From Protonemura montana (lineage: Eukaryota > Arthropoda > Insecta > Plecoptera > Nemouridae): a stretch of 64,000 bases of DNA. The stretch spans positions 124,001 through 188,000 of the forward strand of contig CANOQG010000001.1 of NCBI GenBank assembly GCA_947568835.1, written 5' to 3'. The notes beneath the pieces are model-generated. The model made no database searches. It was not told the DNA's origin and worked only from the letters and a program-made list of their open reading frames with translations. The first letter of the stretch is position 1; each line of letters opens with the position of its first letter. Of the stretch, positions 52,643 to 62,575 are shown piece after piece. A program made the position numbers and the translations under genes.

Positions 52643-54085
52643 CTGCCTCGCTACCCAGACGCTCCAGACACTCTGCTACGCTAGCTAGACGCTCCAGACA
52701 CTCTGATTCGCTACCCAGACGCTCCAGACACTTTGCCTCGCTACTTAGACACACCAGACACTCTGCTTCGCTAGCTAGACGCTCCAGACACTCTGCCTTG
52801 CTACCCAGACAATCCAGACTCTCTGCCATTCTAGTCAGACGCTCCAGACACTCTGCCTCGCTAGCCAGGCGCTCCAGACACTCTACCTCGCCACCCAGAC
52901 GCTCCAGGCACTCTGCCTCGCCAGCAAGGCACTTCAGACACTCTGTTTTGCTAGCTAGACGGTCCAGACACTCAGCCATGCTAGCCAGACGCTCCAGGTA
53001 CTCTGCCTTGCTACCCAGACGCTCCAGACACTCTGCCATTCTAGTCAGACGCTCCAGACTATCTGCCACGCTAGCCAGAGGCTCCAGACACTCTGCCACG
53101 CTAGCCATACGCTGCAGACACTCAGCTATGCTAGCCACACGCTCCAGACTTTCTGCCACGCTAGCCAGACGCTCGAGACACCCTGCCACGCTAGCCTGAC
53201 GCTCAGACACTCTGATTCGCTACCCAGACGCTCCAGACAATTTGCCTCGCTACCCAGACACACCAGACACTCTGCCTCGCTAGCTAGACGCTCCAGACAC
53301 TCTGCCTTGCTACCCAGACCCTCCAGACACTCTGCCATGCTACCCAGACCCTCCAGACATTCTGCCTCGCTAGCCAGGTGCTCCAGACACTCTGCCTCGC
53401 TACCCAGACGCTCCAGACTATCTGCCACGCTAGCCAGTGGCTCCAGACTATCTGCCACGCTAGCCAGAGGCTGCAGACACTCTGCCACGCTAGCTAGACG
53501 CTCCAGACACTCTGCCATGCTAGCCAGACGCTCCAGACACTCTGATTCGCTACTTCGACGTTCCAGACACTTTGCCTTGCTACTGAGACGCTCCAGACAC
53601 TCTGCCTCGCTAGCCAGGCGCTTCAGAAGCTCTGCCCCGCTAGTTAGGCTCTCCAGACACTCTGCCATGCCAGCCAGACGCTTCAGTTTATCTGCCACGC
53701 TAGCCAGAGGTTCCAGACACTCTGCCACGCTAGCTAGACGCTCCAGACACTCTGCTATTCTAGTCAGATGCTCCAGACTATCTGCCACGCTAGCCAGAGG
53801 CTCCAGACACTCTGCCACGCTAGCAAGACACTCCAGACACTCTGTCTTGCTAGCCAGGCGCTCCAGACACTCTGCCACGCTAGCTAGACGCTCCAGACAC
53901 TCTGCCTTGCTACCCAGACGCTCCAGACACTCTGCTTCGCTAGCTTGACACTCCAGTCACTCTGCCATTCTATTCAGACGCTCCAGACTATCTGCCACGC
54001 TTGCCAGACGCTCCAGAAACTCTGCCACGCTAGCCAGACGATCCAGACACTTTGCCTCGCTACCCAGACGCTCCAGACACTCTGC
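52643..54085. repeat. 3119-bp higher-order copy 3, partial
   Basis: The +3119 register continues to about 54,085. There GCCTCAATAGCC appears where the earlier copy (near 50,966) has GCCTTGCTACCC, so the third copy stops after about 1.4 kb. It has its own changes, such as GCTAGCCTGACGCTCAGAC near 53,200 and TACCTCGCCACCC near 52,886 where copies 1 and 2 have TACCTAGCCACCC. Confidence 0.7.
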
Positions 54086-54436
54086 CTCAATAGCCAGTCG
54101 CTTCAGACACTCTGCCTCGCTAGCTAGACGCTTCATACACTCTACCATGCTAGTCAGACGCTCTAGACTTTCTGCCTCGCTAGAAAGACGCTCCAGACAC
54201 TATGCCTCGCTACCCAGACGCTCCAGAGACTCTGCCTCGCTAGCCAGACGCTCAAGACACTCTGCCTCGCTAGCTAGACGCTCTAGACACTCTGCCATGC
54301 TAACCAGACGCTCCAGACTATCCGCCACGCTAGCCATAGGCTCCAGACACTCTGCCACGCTAGCAAGACGCTCCAGACACTCAGCCACGTTCGCCAGACG
54401 CTCCAGACACTCTGCCTCGCTATTCAGACGCTCCAG

Positions 54437-56458
54437 TTACTCTACCATGCTAGCTAGACGCTCCAGACACTCTGCCTCGCTAGCCAGGCGCTCCAGACAC
54501 TCTGCATCGATACCCAGACGCTCCAGACACTCTGCTACGCTAGCTAGACGCTCCAGACACTCTGTCTTGCTACCCAGACGCTCCAGACTCTCTGTCTTGC
54601 TACCCAGGCGCTCCAGACACTCTGCCTCGCTACCCAGACGCTCCAGACACTCTGCTTCGCTAGCTAGACGCTCCAGACACTCTGATTCGCTACCCAGACG
54701 CTCCAGACACTTTGCCTCGCTACTTAGACACACCAGACACTCTGCTTCGCTAGCTAGACGCTCCAGACACTCTGCCTTGCTACCCAGACAATCCAGACTC
54801 TCTGCCATTCTAGTCAGACGCTCCAGACACTCTGCCTCGCTAGCCAGGCGCTCCAGACACTCTACCTCGCCACCCAGACGCTCCAGGCACTCTGCCTCGC
54901 CAGCAAGGCACTTCAGACACTCTGTTTTGCTAGCTAGACGGTCCAGACACTCAGCCATGCTAGCCAGACGCTCCAGGTACTCTGCCTTGCTACCCAGACG
55001 CTCCAGACACTCTGCCATTCTAGTCAGACGCTCCAGACTATCTGCCACGCTAGCCAGAGGCTCCAGACACTCTGCCACGCTAGCCATACGCTGCAGACAC
55101 TCAGCTATGCTAGCCACACGCTCCAGACTTTCTGCCACGCTAGCCAGACGCTCGAGACACCCTGCCACGCTAGCCAGACGCTCCAGACACTCTGATTCGC
55201 TACCCAGACGCTCCAGACAATTTGCCTCGCTACCCAGACACACCAGACACTCTGCCTCGCTAGCTAGACGCTCCAGACACTCTGCCTTGCTACCCAGACC
55301 CTCCAGACACTCTGCCTTGCTATTTAGACCCTCCAGACATTCTGCCTCGCTAGCCAGGTGCTCCAGACACTCTGCCTCGCTACCCAGACGCTCCAGACTA
55401 TCTGCCACGCTAGCCAGTGGCTCCAGACTATCTGCCACGCTAGCCAGAGGCTGCAGACACTCTGCCACGCTAGCTAGACGCTCCAGACACTCTGCCATGC
55501 TAGCCAGACGCTCCAGACACTCTGATTCGCTACTTCGACGTTCCAGACACTTTGCCTTGCTACTGAGACGCTCCAGACACTCTGCCTCGCTAGCCAGGCG
55601 CTTCAGAAGCTCTGCCCCGCTAGTTAGGCTCTCCAGACACTCTGCCATGCCAGCCAGACGCTTCATTTTATCTGCCACGCTAGCCAGAGGTTCCAGACAC
55701 TCTGCCACGCTAGCTTGACGCTCCAGACACTCTGCTTTTCTGGTCAGATGCTCCAGACTATCTGCCACGCTAGCCAGAGGCTCCAGACACTCTGCCACGC
55801 TAGCAAGACACTCCAGACACTCTGTCTTGCTAGCCAGGCGCTCCAGACACTCTGCCACGCTAGCTAGACGCTCCAGACACTCTGCCTTGCTACCCAGACC
55901 CTCCAGACACTCTGCCTTGCTACCCAGACCCTCCAGACATTCTGCCTCGCTAGCCAGGTGCTCCAGACACTCTGCCTCGCTACCCAGACGCTCCAGACTA
56001 TCTGCCACGCTAGCCAGTGGCTCTAAACTATCTGCCACGCTAGCCAGAGGCTGCAGACACTCTGCCACTCTAGCTAGACGCTCCAGACACTCTGCTATGC
56101 TAGCCAGACGCTCCAGACACTCTGATTCGCTACTTCGACGTTCCAGACACTTTGCCTTGCTACTGAGACGCTCCAGACACTCTGCCTCGCTAGCCAGGCG
56201 CTTCAGAAGCTCTGCCCCGCTAGTTAGGCTCTCCAGACACTCTGCCATGCCAGCCAGACGCTTCAGTTTATCTGCCACGCTAGCCAGAGGTTTCAGACAC
56301 TCTGCCACGCTAGCTAGACGCTCCAGACACTCTGCTATTCTAGTCAGATGCTTCAGACTATCTGCCACGCTAGCCAGAGGCTCCAGACACTCTGCCACGC
56401 TAGCAAGACACTCCAGACACTCTGTCTTGCTAGCCAGGCGCTCCAGACACTCTGCCAC
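54437..56458 (-). other. Longest minus-strand open frame (673 codons), probably not a gene
   Basis: This frame reads the consensus decapeptide ASEAECLERL about 67 times. The pattern is Leu/Ala-rich with acidic and basic residues, and would be predicted as helical and possibly coiled-coil. It starts at an ATG (MAECLERLAS) only because the unit to its right has a TGA (AGTCACTC read in reverse), and it ends at a TAA from an AGTTACTC unit. Residue changes between units are mostly non-synonymous: Glu to Val, Met or Lys at residue 3, and Arg to Pro at residue 9. It is intact because this copy lacks the 1-bp deletion that breaks the same series in neighbouring blocks. No upstream signal was recognised. 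A large repetitive exon cannot be excluded, but I think it unlikely. Confidence 0.2.
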
Positions 56459-56460
56459 GC
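55261..56460. repeat. 600-bp (20-unit) tandem duplication
   Basis: Copies at 55261-55860 and 55861-56460 share the whole series TAGCTAGACGC, TTGCTACCCAGACCC, CCAGGTGCTCC, AGTGGCTC, AGAGGCTGC, GATTCGCTACTTCGACG, TTGCTACTGAGACG, TAGTTAGGC and CTAGCAAGACACTCC. They are more diverged than the 3996-bp copies. The first has GCTATTTAGACCC near 55,319 and CTTTTCTGGTCAG near 55,737. The second has CTCTAAACTATC near 56,022, GCCACTCTAGC near 56,064 and AGAGGTTTCAGAC near 56,287. Confidence 0.82.
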
Positions 56461-57060
56461 TAGCTAGACGCTCCAGACACTCTGCCTTGCTACCCAGACG
56501 CTCCAGACACTCTGCTTCACTAGCTTGACACTCCAGTCACTCTGCCATTCTATTCAGACGCTCCAGACTATCTGCCACGCTTGCCAGACGCTCCAGAAAC
56601 TCTGCCAAGCTAGCCAGACGATCCAGACACTTTGCCTCGCTACCCAGACGCTCCAGACACTCTGCCTCAATAGCCAGTCGCTTCAGACACTCTGCCTCGC
56701 TAGCTAGACGCTTCATACACTCTACCATGCTAGTCAGACGCTCTAGGCTTTCTGCCTCGCTAGAAAGACGCTCCTGACACTCTGCCTCGCTACCCAGACG
56801 CTCCAGACACTATGCCTCGCTACCCAGACGCTCCAGAGACTTTGCCTCGCTAGCCAGACGCTCAAGACACTCTGCCTCGCTAGCTAGACGCTCTAGACAC
56901 TCTGCCATGCTAACCAGACGCTCCAGACTATCCGCCACGCTAGCCATAGGCTCCAGACACTCTGCCACGCTAGCAAGACGCTCCAGACACTCAGCCACGC
57001 TCGCCAGACGCTCCAGACACTCTGCCTCGCTATTCAGACGCTCCAGTTACCCTACCATGC

Positions 57061-60000
57061 TAGCTAGACGCTCCAGACACTCTGCCTCGCTAGCCAGGCG
57101 CTCCAGACACTCTGCCTCGCTACCCAGACGCTCCAGACACTCTGCTACGCTATCTAGACGCTCCAGACACTTTGTCTTGCTACCCAGACGCTCCAGACTC
57201 TCTGTCTTGCTACCCAGGCGCTCCAGACACTCTGCCTCGCTACCCAGACGCTCCAGACACTCTGCTACGCTAGCTAGAAGCTCCAGACACTCTGATTCGC
57301 TACCCAGACGCTCCAGACACTTTGCCTCGCTACTTAGACACACCAGACACTCTGCTTCGCTAGCTAGACGCTCCAGACACTCTGCCTTGCTACCCAGACC
57401 CTCCAGACACTCTGCCTTCCTAGCCGGGTGCTCCAGACACTCAGCCTCGCTACCCAGACGCTCCAGACTATCTGCCACGCTAGCCAGACGCTCCAGACTA
57501 TCCGCCACGCTAGCTATAGGCTCCAGACACTCAGCCACGCTCGCCAGACGCTCCAGACACTCTGCCTCGCTATTCAGATGCTCCAGTTACTCTACCATGC
57601 TAGCTAGACGCTCCAGACACACTGCCTCGCTAGCCAGGCGCTCCAGACACTCTGCCTCGCTACCCAGACGCTCCAGGCACTCTGCCTCGCCAGCAAGGCA
57701 CTTCAGACACTCTTTTTCGCTAGCTAGACGGTCCAGACACTCAGCCATGCTAGCCAGACGCTCCAGGTACTCTGCCTCGCATACCCAGACGCTCCAGACA
57801 CTTTGCCTCGCTACCCAGACGCTCCAGACACTCTGCCTTGCTAGCTAGACGCTCTAGACACTCTGCCATGATAACCAGATGCTCCAGACTATCCGCCACG
57901 CTAGCCATAGGCTCCAGACACTCGGCCACGCTAGCAAGACGCTCCAGACACTCAGCCACGCTCGCCAGACGTTCCAGACACTCTGCCTCGCTATTCAGAC
58001 GCTCCAGTTACTCTACCATGCTAGCTAGACGCTCCAGACACACTGCCTCGCTAGCCAGGCGCTCCAGACACTCTTGCTCGCTACCCAGACGCTCCAGACA
58101 CTCTGCCTCGCTAGCCAGGCGCTCCAGACACTCTGCCTCGCTACCCAGACGCTCCAGGCACTCTGCCTCGCCAGCAAGTTACTTTAGACACTCTGTTTCG
58201 CTAGCTAGACGGTCCAGACACTCAGCCATGCTAGCCAGACGCTCCAGGTATTCTGCCTTGCTACCCAGACGCTCCAGACACACTGCCTCGCTTGCCAGGC
58301 GCTCAAAACACTCTGCCACGCTAGCAAGACGCTCCAGACACTCTGCCACGCTAGCCAGACGCTCCAGACACTCTGCCACGCTAGCAAGACTTTCCAGACA
58401 CTCTGCCTCGCTACCCAGACGCTCAAGATTTTCTGCCTCGCTAGCCAGGCGCTTTAGACACTCTGCCTCGCTAGCTAGACGCCCCAGACACTCTACCATG
58501 CTAGCCAGACGCTATAGACTATCCGCCACGCTAGCCATAGGCTCCAGACACTCTGCCACGCTAGCAAGACGCTCCAGACACTCAGCCACGCTCGCCAGAC
58601 GCTCCAGACACTCTGCCTCGCTATTCAGACGCTCCAGTTACTCTACCATGCTAGCTAGACGCTCCAGACACTCTGCCTCGCTAGCCAGGCGCTCCAGACA
58701 CTCTGCCTCGCTACCCAGACGCTCCAGACTCTCTGCTACGCTAGCTAGACGCTCCAGACACTCTGTCTTGCTACCCAGACGCTCCAGACTCTCTGTCTTG
58801 CTACCCAGGCGCTCCAGACACTCTGCGTCGCTACCCAGACGCTCCAGACACTCCGTCTTGCTATCCAGACGCTCCAGACCCTCTGCTTTGCTAGCCAGGC
58901 GCTCCAGACACTCTGATTCGCTACCCAGACGCTCCAGACACTTTGCCTCGCTACTTAGACACACCAGACACTCTGCTTCGCTAGATAGACACTCCAGACA
59001 CTCTGCCTTGCTACCCAGACCCTCCAGACACTCTGCCTTCCTAGCCGGGTGCTCCAGACACTCAGCCTCGCTACCCAGACGCTCCAGACTATCTGCCACG
59101 CTAGCCAGACGCTCCAGACCATCCGCCACGCTAGCCATAGGCTCCAGACACTCAGCCACGCTCGCCAGACGTTCCAGACACTCTGCCTCGCTATTCAGAT
59201 GCTCCAGTTACTCTACCATGCTAGCTAGACGCTCCAGACACACTGCCTCGCTAGCCAGGCGCTCCAGACACTCTGCCTCGCTACCCAGGCGCTCCATACA
59301 CTCTGCCTCGCTACCCAGGCGCTCCAGACACTCTGCCTCGCTACCCTGGCGATCCAGACACTCTGCCTTGCTACCCAGACGCTCCAGGCACTCTGCCTCG
59401 CCAGCAAGGCACTTCAGACACTCTTTTTCGCTAGCTAGACGGTCCAGACACTCAGCCATGCTGGCCAGACGCTCCAGGTACTCTGCCTTGCTACCCAGAC
59501 GCTGCAGACACTCTGCTATTCTAGTCAGACGCTCCAGACTATCTGCCACGCTAGCCAGAGGCTCCAGACACTCTGCCACGCTAGCCATACGCTCTAGACA
59601 CTCTGCTATGCTAGCCACACGCTCCAGACTTTCCGCCACGCTAGCCAGACGCTCTAGACTTTCTGCCTCGCTAGCAAGACGCTCCTGACACTCTGCCTCG
59701 CTACCCAGACCCTCCAGACACTCTGCCTCGCTAGCCAGGCGCTCCAGACACGCTGCCTCGCTACCCAGACGCTCCAGACTATCTGCCACGCTAGCCAGTG
59801 GCTCCAGATTATCTGCCACGCTAGCCAGAGGCTCCAGACACTCTGCCACGCTAGCAAGACGCTCCAGACACTCTGCCTCGCTAGCCAGCCGCTCCAGACA
59901 CTCTGCCATGCTAGCCAGAGATTTCAGACACTCTGCTACGCTAGCTAGACGCTCCAGACACTCTGCCACGCTATCTTGACGCTCCAGACACTCTGCCTTG

Positions 60001-60597
60001 CTACTAAGACCCTCCAGACACTCTGCCTCGCTAGCCAGGCGCTCCAGACACTCTGCCTCGCTACCCAGACGCTCTAGACACTCTGCCTCGCTAGCCAGCC
60101 GCTCCAGACACTCTGCCATGACAGCCAGACGTTTCAGACTTACTGCCACGCTAGCCAGAGGTTTCAGACACTCTGCTACGCTAGCAAGACTCTTCAGACT
60201 CTCTGCCTCGCTAGCTAGATGCTCCAAACACTCTGCCTTGCTACCCAGACCCTCCAGACACTCTACCTCGCTAGCCAGGCGCTCCAGACACGCTGCCTCG
60301 CTACCCAGACGCTCCAGACTATCTGCCACGCTAGCCAGTGGCTCCAGATTATCTGCCACGCTAGCCAGAGGCTCCAGACACTCTGCTTCGCTAGCTAGAC
60401 GCTCCAGACACTCTGCCACGCTAGCCAGCCGCTCCAGACACTTTGCCTCGCTACCAAGACGCTCCAGACACTCTGCCTCGCTCGCCAGATGTTCCAGACA
60501 CTCTGCCTCGCTATTCAGACGCTCCAGTTACTTTACCATGCTAGCTAGACGCTCCAGACACACTGCCTCGCTAGCCAGACGCTCCAGACACTCTGTT
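57061..60597. repeat. Less ordered end of domain B
   Basis: Units here are still 30 bp, but no single period covers the stretch. Parts repeat at about 1621 bp (57301 onward and 58922 onward, both with CTACTTAGACACACC and TAGCCGGGTGCTCC). The series GCTATTCAG, AGTTACTCTACCATGC, GCTAGCTAGACGC appears near 57,027, 57,567, 57,987, 58,620, 59,190 and 60,510. One 31-bp unit (GCCTCGCATACCC, 57774) shifts the phase. Units with CTTCAGACTC and AGAGATTTCAGAC (near 59,920-60,190) are found mainly here. This looks like an older or less homogenised zone. Confidence 0.7.
57838..59688 (+). other. Plus-strand open frame of 616 codons (Arg/Ser/His-rich), probably not a gene
   Basis: Same RRSRHSASLA frame in the less ordered end of domain B. 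It starts at an ATG-like position after the 31-bp unit at 57774 shifts the phase, and it ends at the TGA in CGCTCCTGACACTC near 59,685. Minus-strand frames overlap much of it. Nothing non-repetitive is encoded. Confidence 0.1.
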
Positions 60598-62575
60598 TTG
60601 CTAGCTAGTCGCTCTAGACACTAAGCCTCGGTAAAAAGACACTCCAGACACTTTTCCCCGCTTGCCAGACTCTCTAGACAGTCTGCCTTAGAAGCAAGAC
60701 GCTCCAGACATTCTGCCTCACTTGCTAGACGCTCTAAACACTCTGTCTTAGAAGCAAGACGCTCCAGACACCCTGTCTCGCTTGCCAGACGCTCCAAACA
60801 CTCTGTCTTAGAAGCAAGACGCTCCAGACACCCTGTTTGGCATGCCTGACGCTCCAGATACTCTGCTTTGCTTGCCAGACGCTCCAGACACTCTACCACG
60901 CTAGCCAGAAGCTACAGACACTCTACTTTGCTAGGAAGACGCTTTAGACACTCTACCTCGGTAATAAAACGCTCCAGAAACTCTGCCTCGCTTGCAAGAC
61001 GCTCCAGACTATCTGCCTTCCTAGCCAGACTCTTCAGAAGCTCTGCCATGCTAGCAATTCGCTCCAGACACTTTGCCTCACTAGCAAGAAGCTCCAGGCA
61101 CTCTGCTTTGCTTGCCAGACGCTCCAGACACTCATCCATGCTAGCCAGACGCTCCAGACACGCTGCCTCGCTAAAAAGACGCTTCAGACACTCTGCCTCG
61201 CTAAAAAGACGCTCTAGACACTCTGCTTTGCTAGCAAGACGTTTCAGACACTCTTCCTCGCTAGCTAGACGCCCCAGACACTCTGCCTTGGTAGTAAGAT
61301 GCTCCAGACTATCTGCCACGCTAGCTAGACGCTCCAGACACTCTGCCTTGGTAGTTAGATGCTCCAGACTATCTGCCACGCTAGCTAGACGCTCCAGACA
61401 CTCTGCCTCGCTACCCAGACGCTCCAGAAACTCTGCCTCGCTAGATTGGCGTCAGACACTTTGCCTTGCTAGACAGACGCTCCATACACTCTCGTTTTAT
61501 TGCAAATCGCTTCAGACACTTTGCCTCGGTAATATCACGCTCAAGAAACTCTGCATCGCTAGCAAGACGCTCCAGACACTCTGCCACGCTAGTCAGACGC
61601 TCCAGACACTCTGCCTCGCTAGCAAGACGCTCCAGAATTTCTGCTTAACTATCCAGACGCTCCAGACACTCTGCCTCGCTAACAAGACGCTCCAGAATTT
61701 CTGCTTAACTATCCAGACGCTCCAGACACTCTGCCATGCTAGCCAGACGCTGCAGACACTCTGCCTCACTAGCAAAAAGCTCCAGACACTCTGGCTTGCT
61801 ATCCAGACGCTCAAGACCCTCTGCTTTGCTAGCCAGGCGCTCCAGACACTCTGATTCGCTACCCAGACGCTCCAGACACTCTGCTACGCTAGCTAGACGC
61901 TCCAGACACTCTGTCTTGCTACCCAGACGCTCCAGACTCTCTGTCTTGCTACCCAGGCGCTCCAGACACTCTGCCTCGCTACCCAGACGCTCCAGACACT
62001 CTGTCTTGCTATCCAGACGCTCCAGACCCTCTGCTTTGCTAGCCAGGCGCTCCAGACACTCTGATTCGCTACCCAGACGCTCCAGACACTTTGCCTCGCT
62101 ACTTAGACACACCAGACACTCTGCTTCGCTAGCTAGACGCTCCAGACACTCTGCCTTGCTACCCAGACCCTCCAGACACTCTGCCTTCCTAGCCGGGTGC
62201 TCCAGACACTCTGACATGCTAGCCAGAGATTTCAGACACTCTGCTACGCTAGCTAGACGCTCCAGACACTCTGCCACGCTAGCAAGACGCTCCAGACACT
62301 CTGCCTCGCTACCCAGACGCTCAAGAGACTCTGCCTCGATAGCCAGGCGCTTTAGACACTCTGCCTCGCTAGCTAGACGCTCCAGACACTCTGCCTCGCT
62401 AGCCAGGCGCTCCAGACACTCTGCCTCGCTACCCAGACGCCCCAGACACTCTGCTACGCTAGCTAGACGCTCCAGACACTCTGTCTTGCTACCCAGACGC
62501 TCCAGACACTCTGCTACGCTAGCTAGACGCTCCAGACATTCTGTCTTGCTACCCAGACGCTCCAGACTCTCTGTC
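60598..62575. repeat. Domain C block, copy 1 (1978 bp)
   Basis: At 60598 a third variant set starts: TAGTCGCTCTAGACACTAAG, GGTAAAAAGACACTCC, TTTTCCCCGCTTGCC and alternating units GTCTTAGAAGCAAGACGC and GTCTCGCTTGCCAGACGC that form a 60-bp dimer. The set begins again at 62576, exactly 1978 bp later. Divergent units such as CTAGATTGGCGTCAGAC (27 bp, near 61,441), TCGTTTTATTGCAAATCGC (near 61,492) and GGTAATATCACGC (near 61,528) belong to this block. It also contains two consecutive 60-bp dimers with AATTTCTGCTTAACTATCC (near 61,635 and 61,695). Confidence 0.85.

Larger units (their letters stand above)
32409..60597. repeat. Domain B of the array (GCCACGCTAGCC-type units)
   Basis: Typical units carry GCCACGCTAGCCAGAGGC, TTGCTACCCAGACGC, GATTCGCTACCC, CAGACTATCTGCC, GCCATTCTAGTC and CTAGCTAGAC. 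GCCGGG is almost absent; it returns only as AGCCGGGTGCTCC near 57,421 and 59,041. Higher-order periods are 390, 600, 1110, 3119 and 5126 bp. Minus-strand frames are longer here than in domain A because stop-bearing TTAA units are missing. The remaining conserved breaks are AGTCACTC and AGTTACTC units and 1-bp or 2-bp deletions. No gene is recognised. Confidence 0.9.

Noticed and set aside
34402-60419. A giant leucine-rich or coiled-coil protein gene on the minus strand
   Set aside because: The frame is broken by copied 1-bp and 2-bp deletions and stop-bearing units, block periods of 5126 and 3119 bp are not multiples of 3, plus-strand frames of equal length overlap it, and changes between units are mostly non-synonymous.
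61441-61560. Unique insert in domain C (TTGGCGTCAGAC, TTTTATTGCAAATCGC, AATATCACGC)
   Set aside because: Each piece still aligns to the 30-bp unit with substitutions and one 3-bp loss, and the whole set recurs near 63,240-63,360 with the block.
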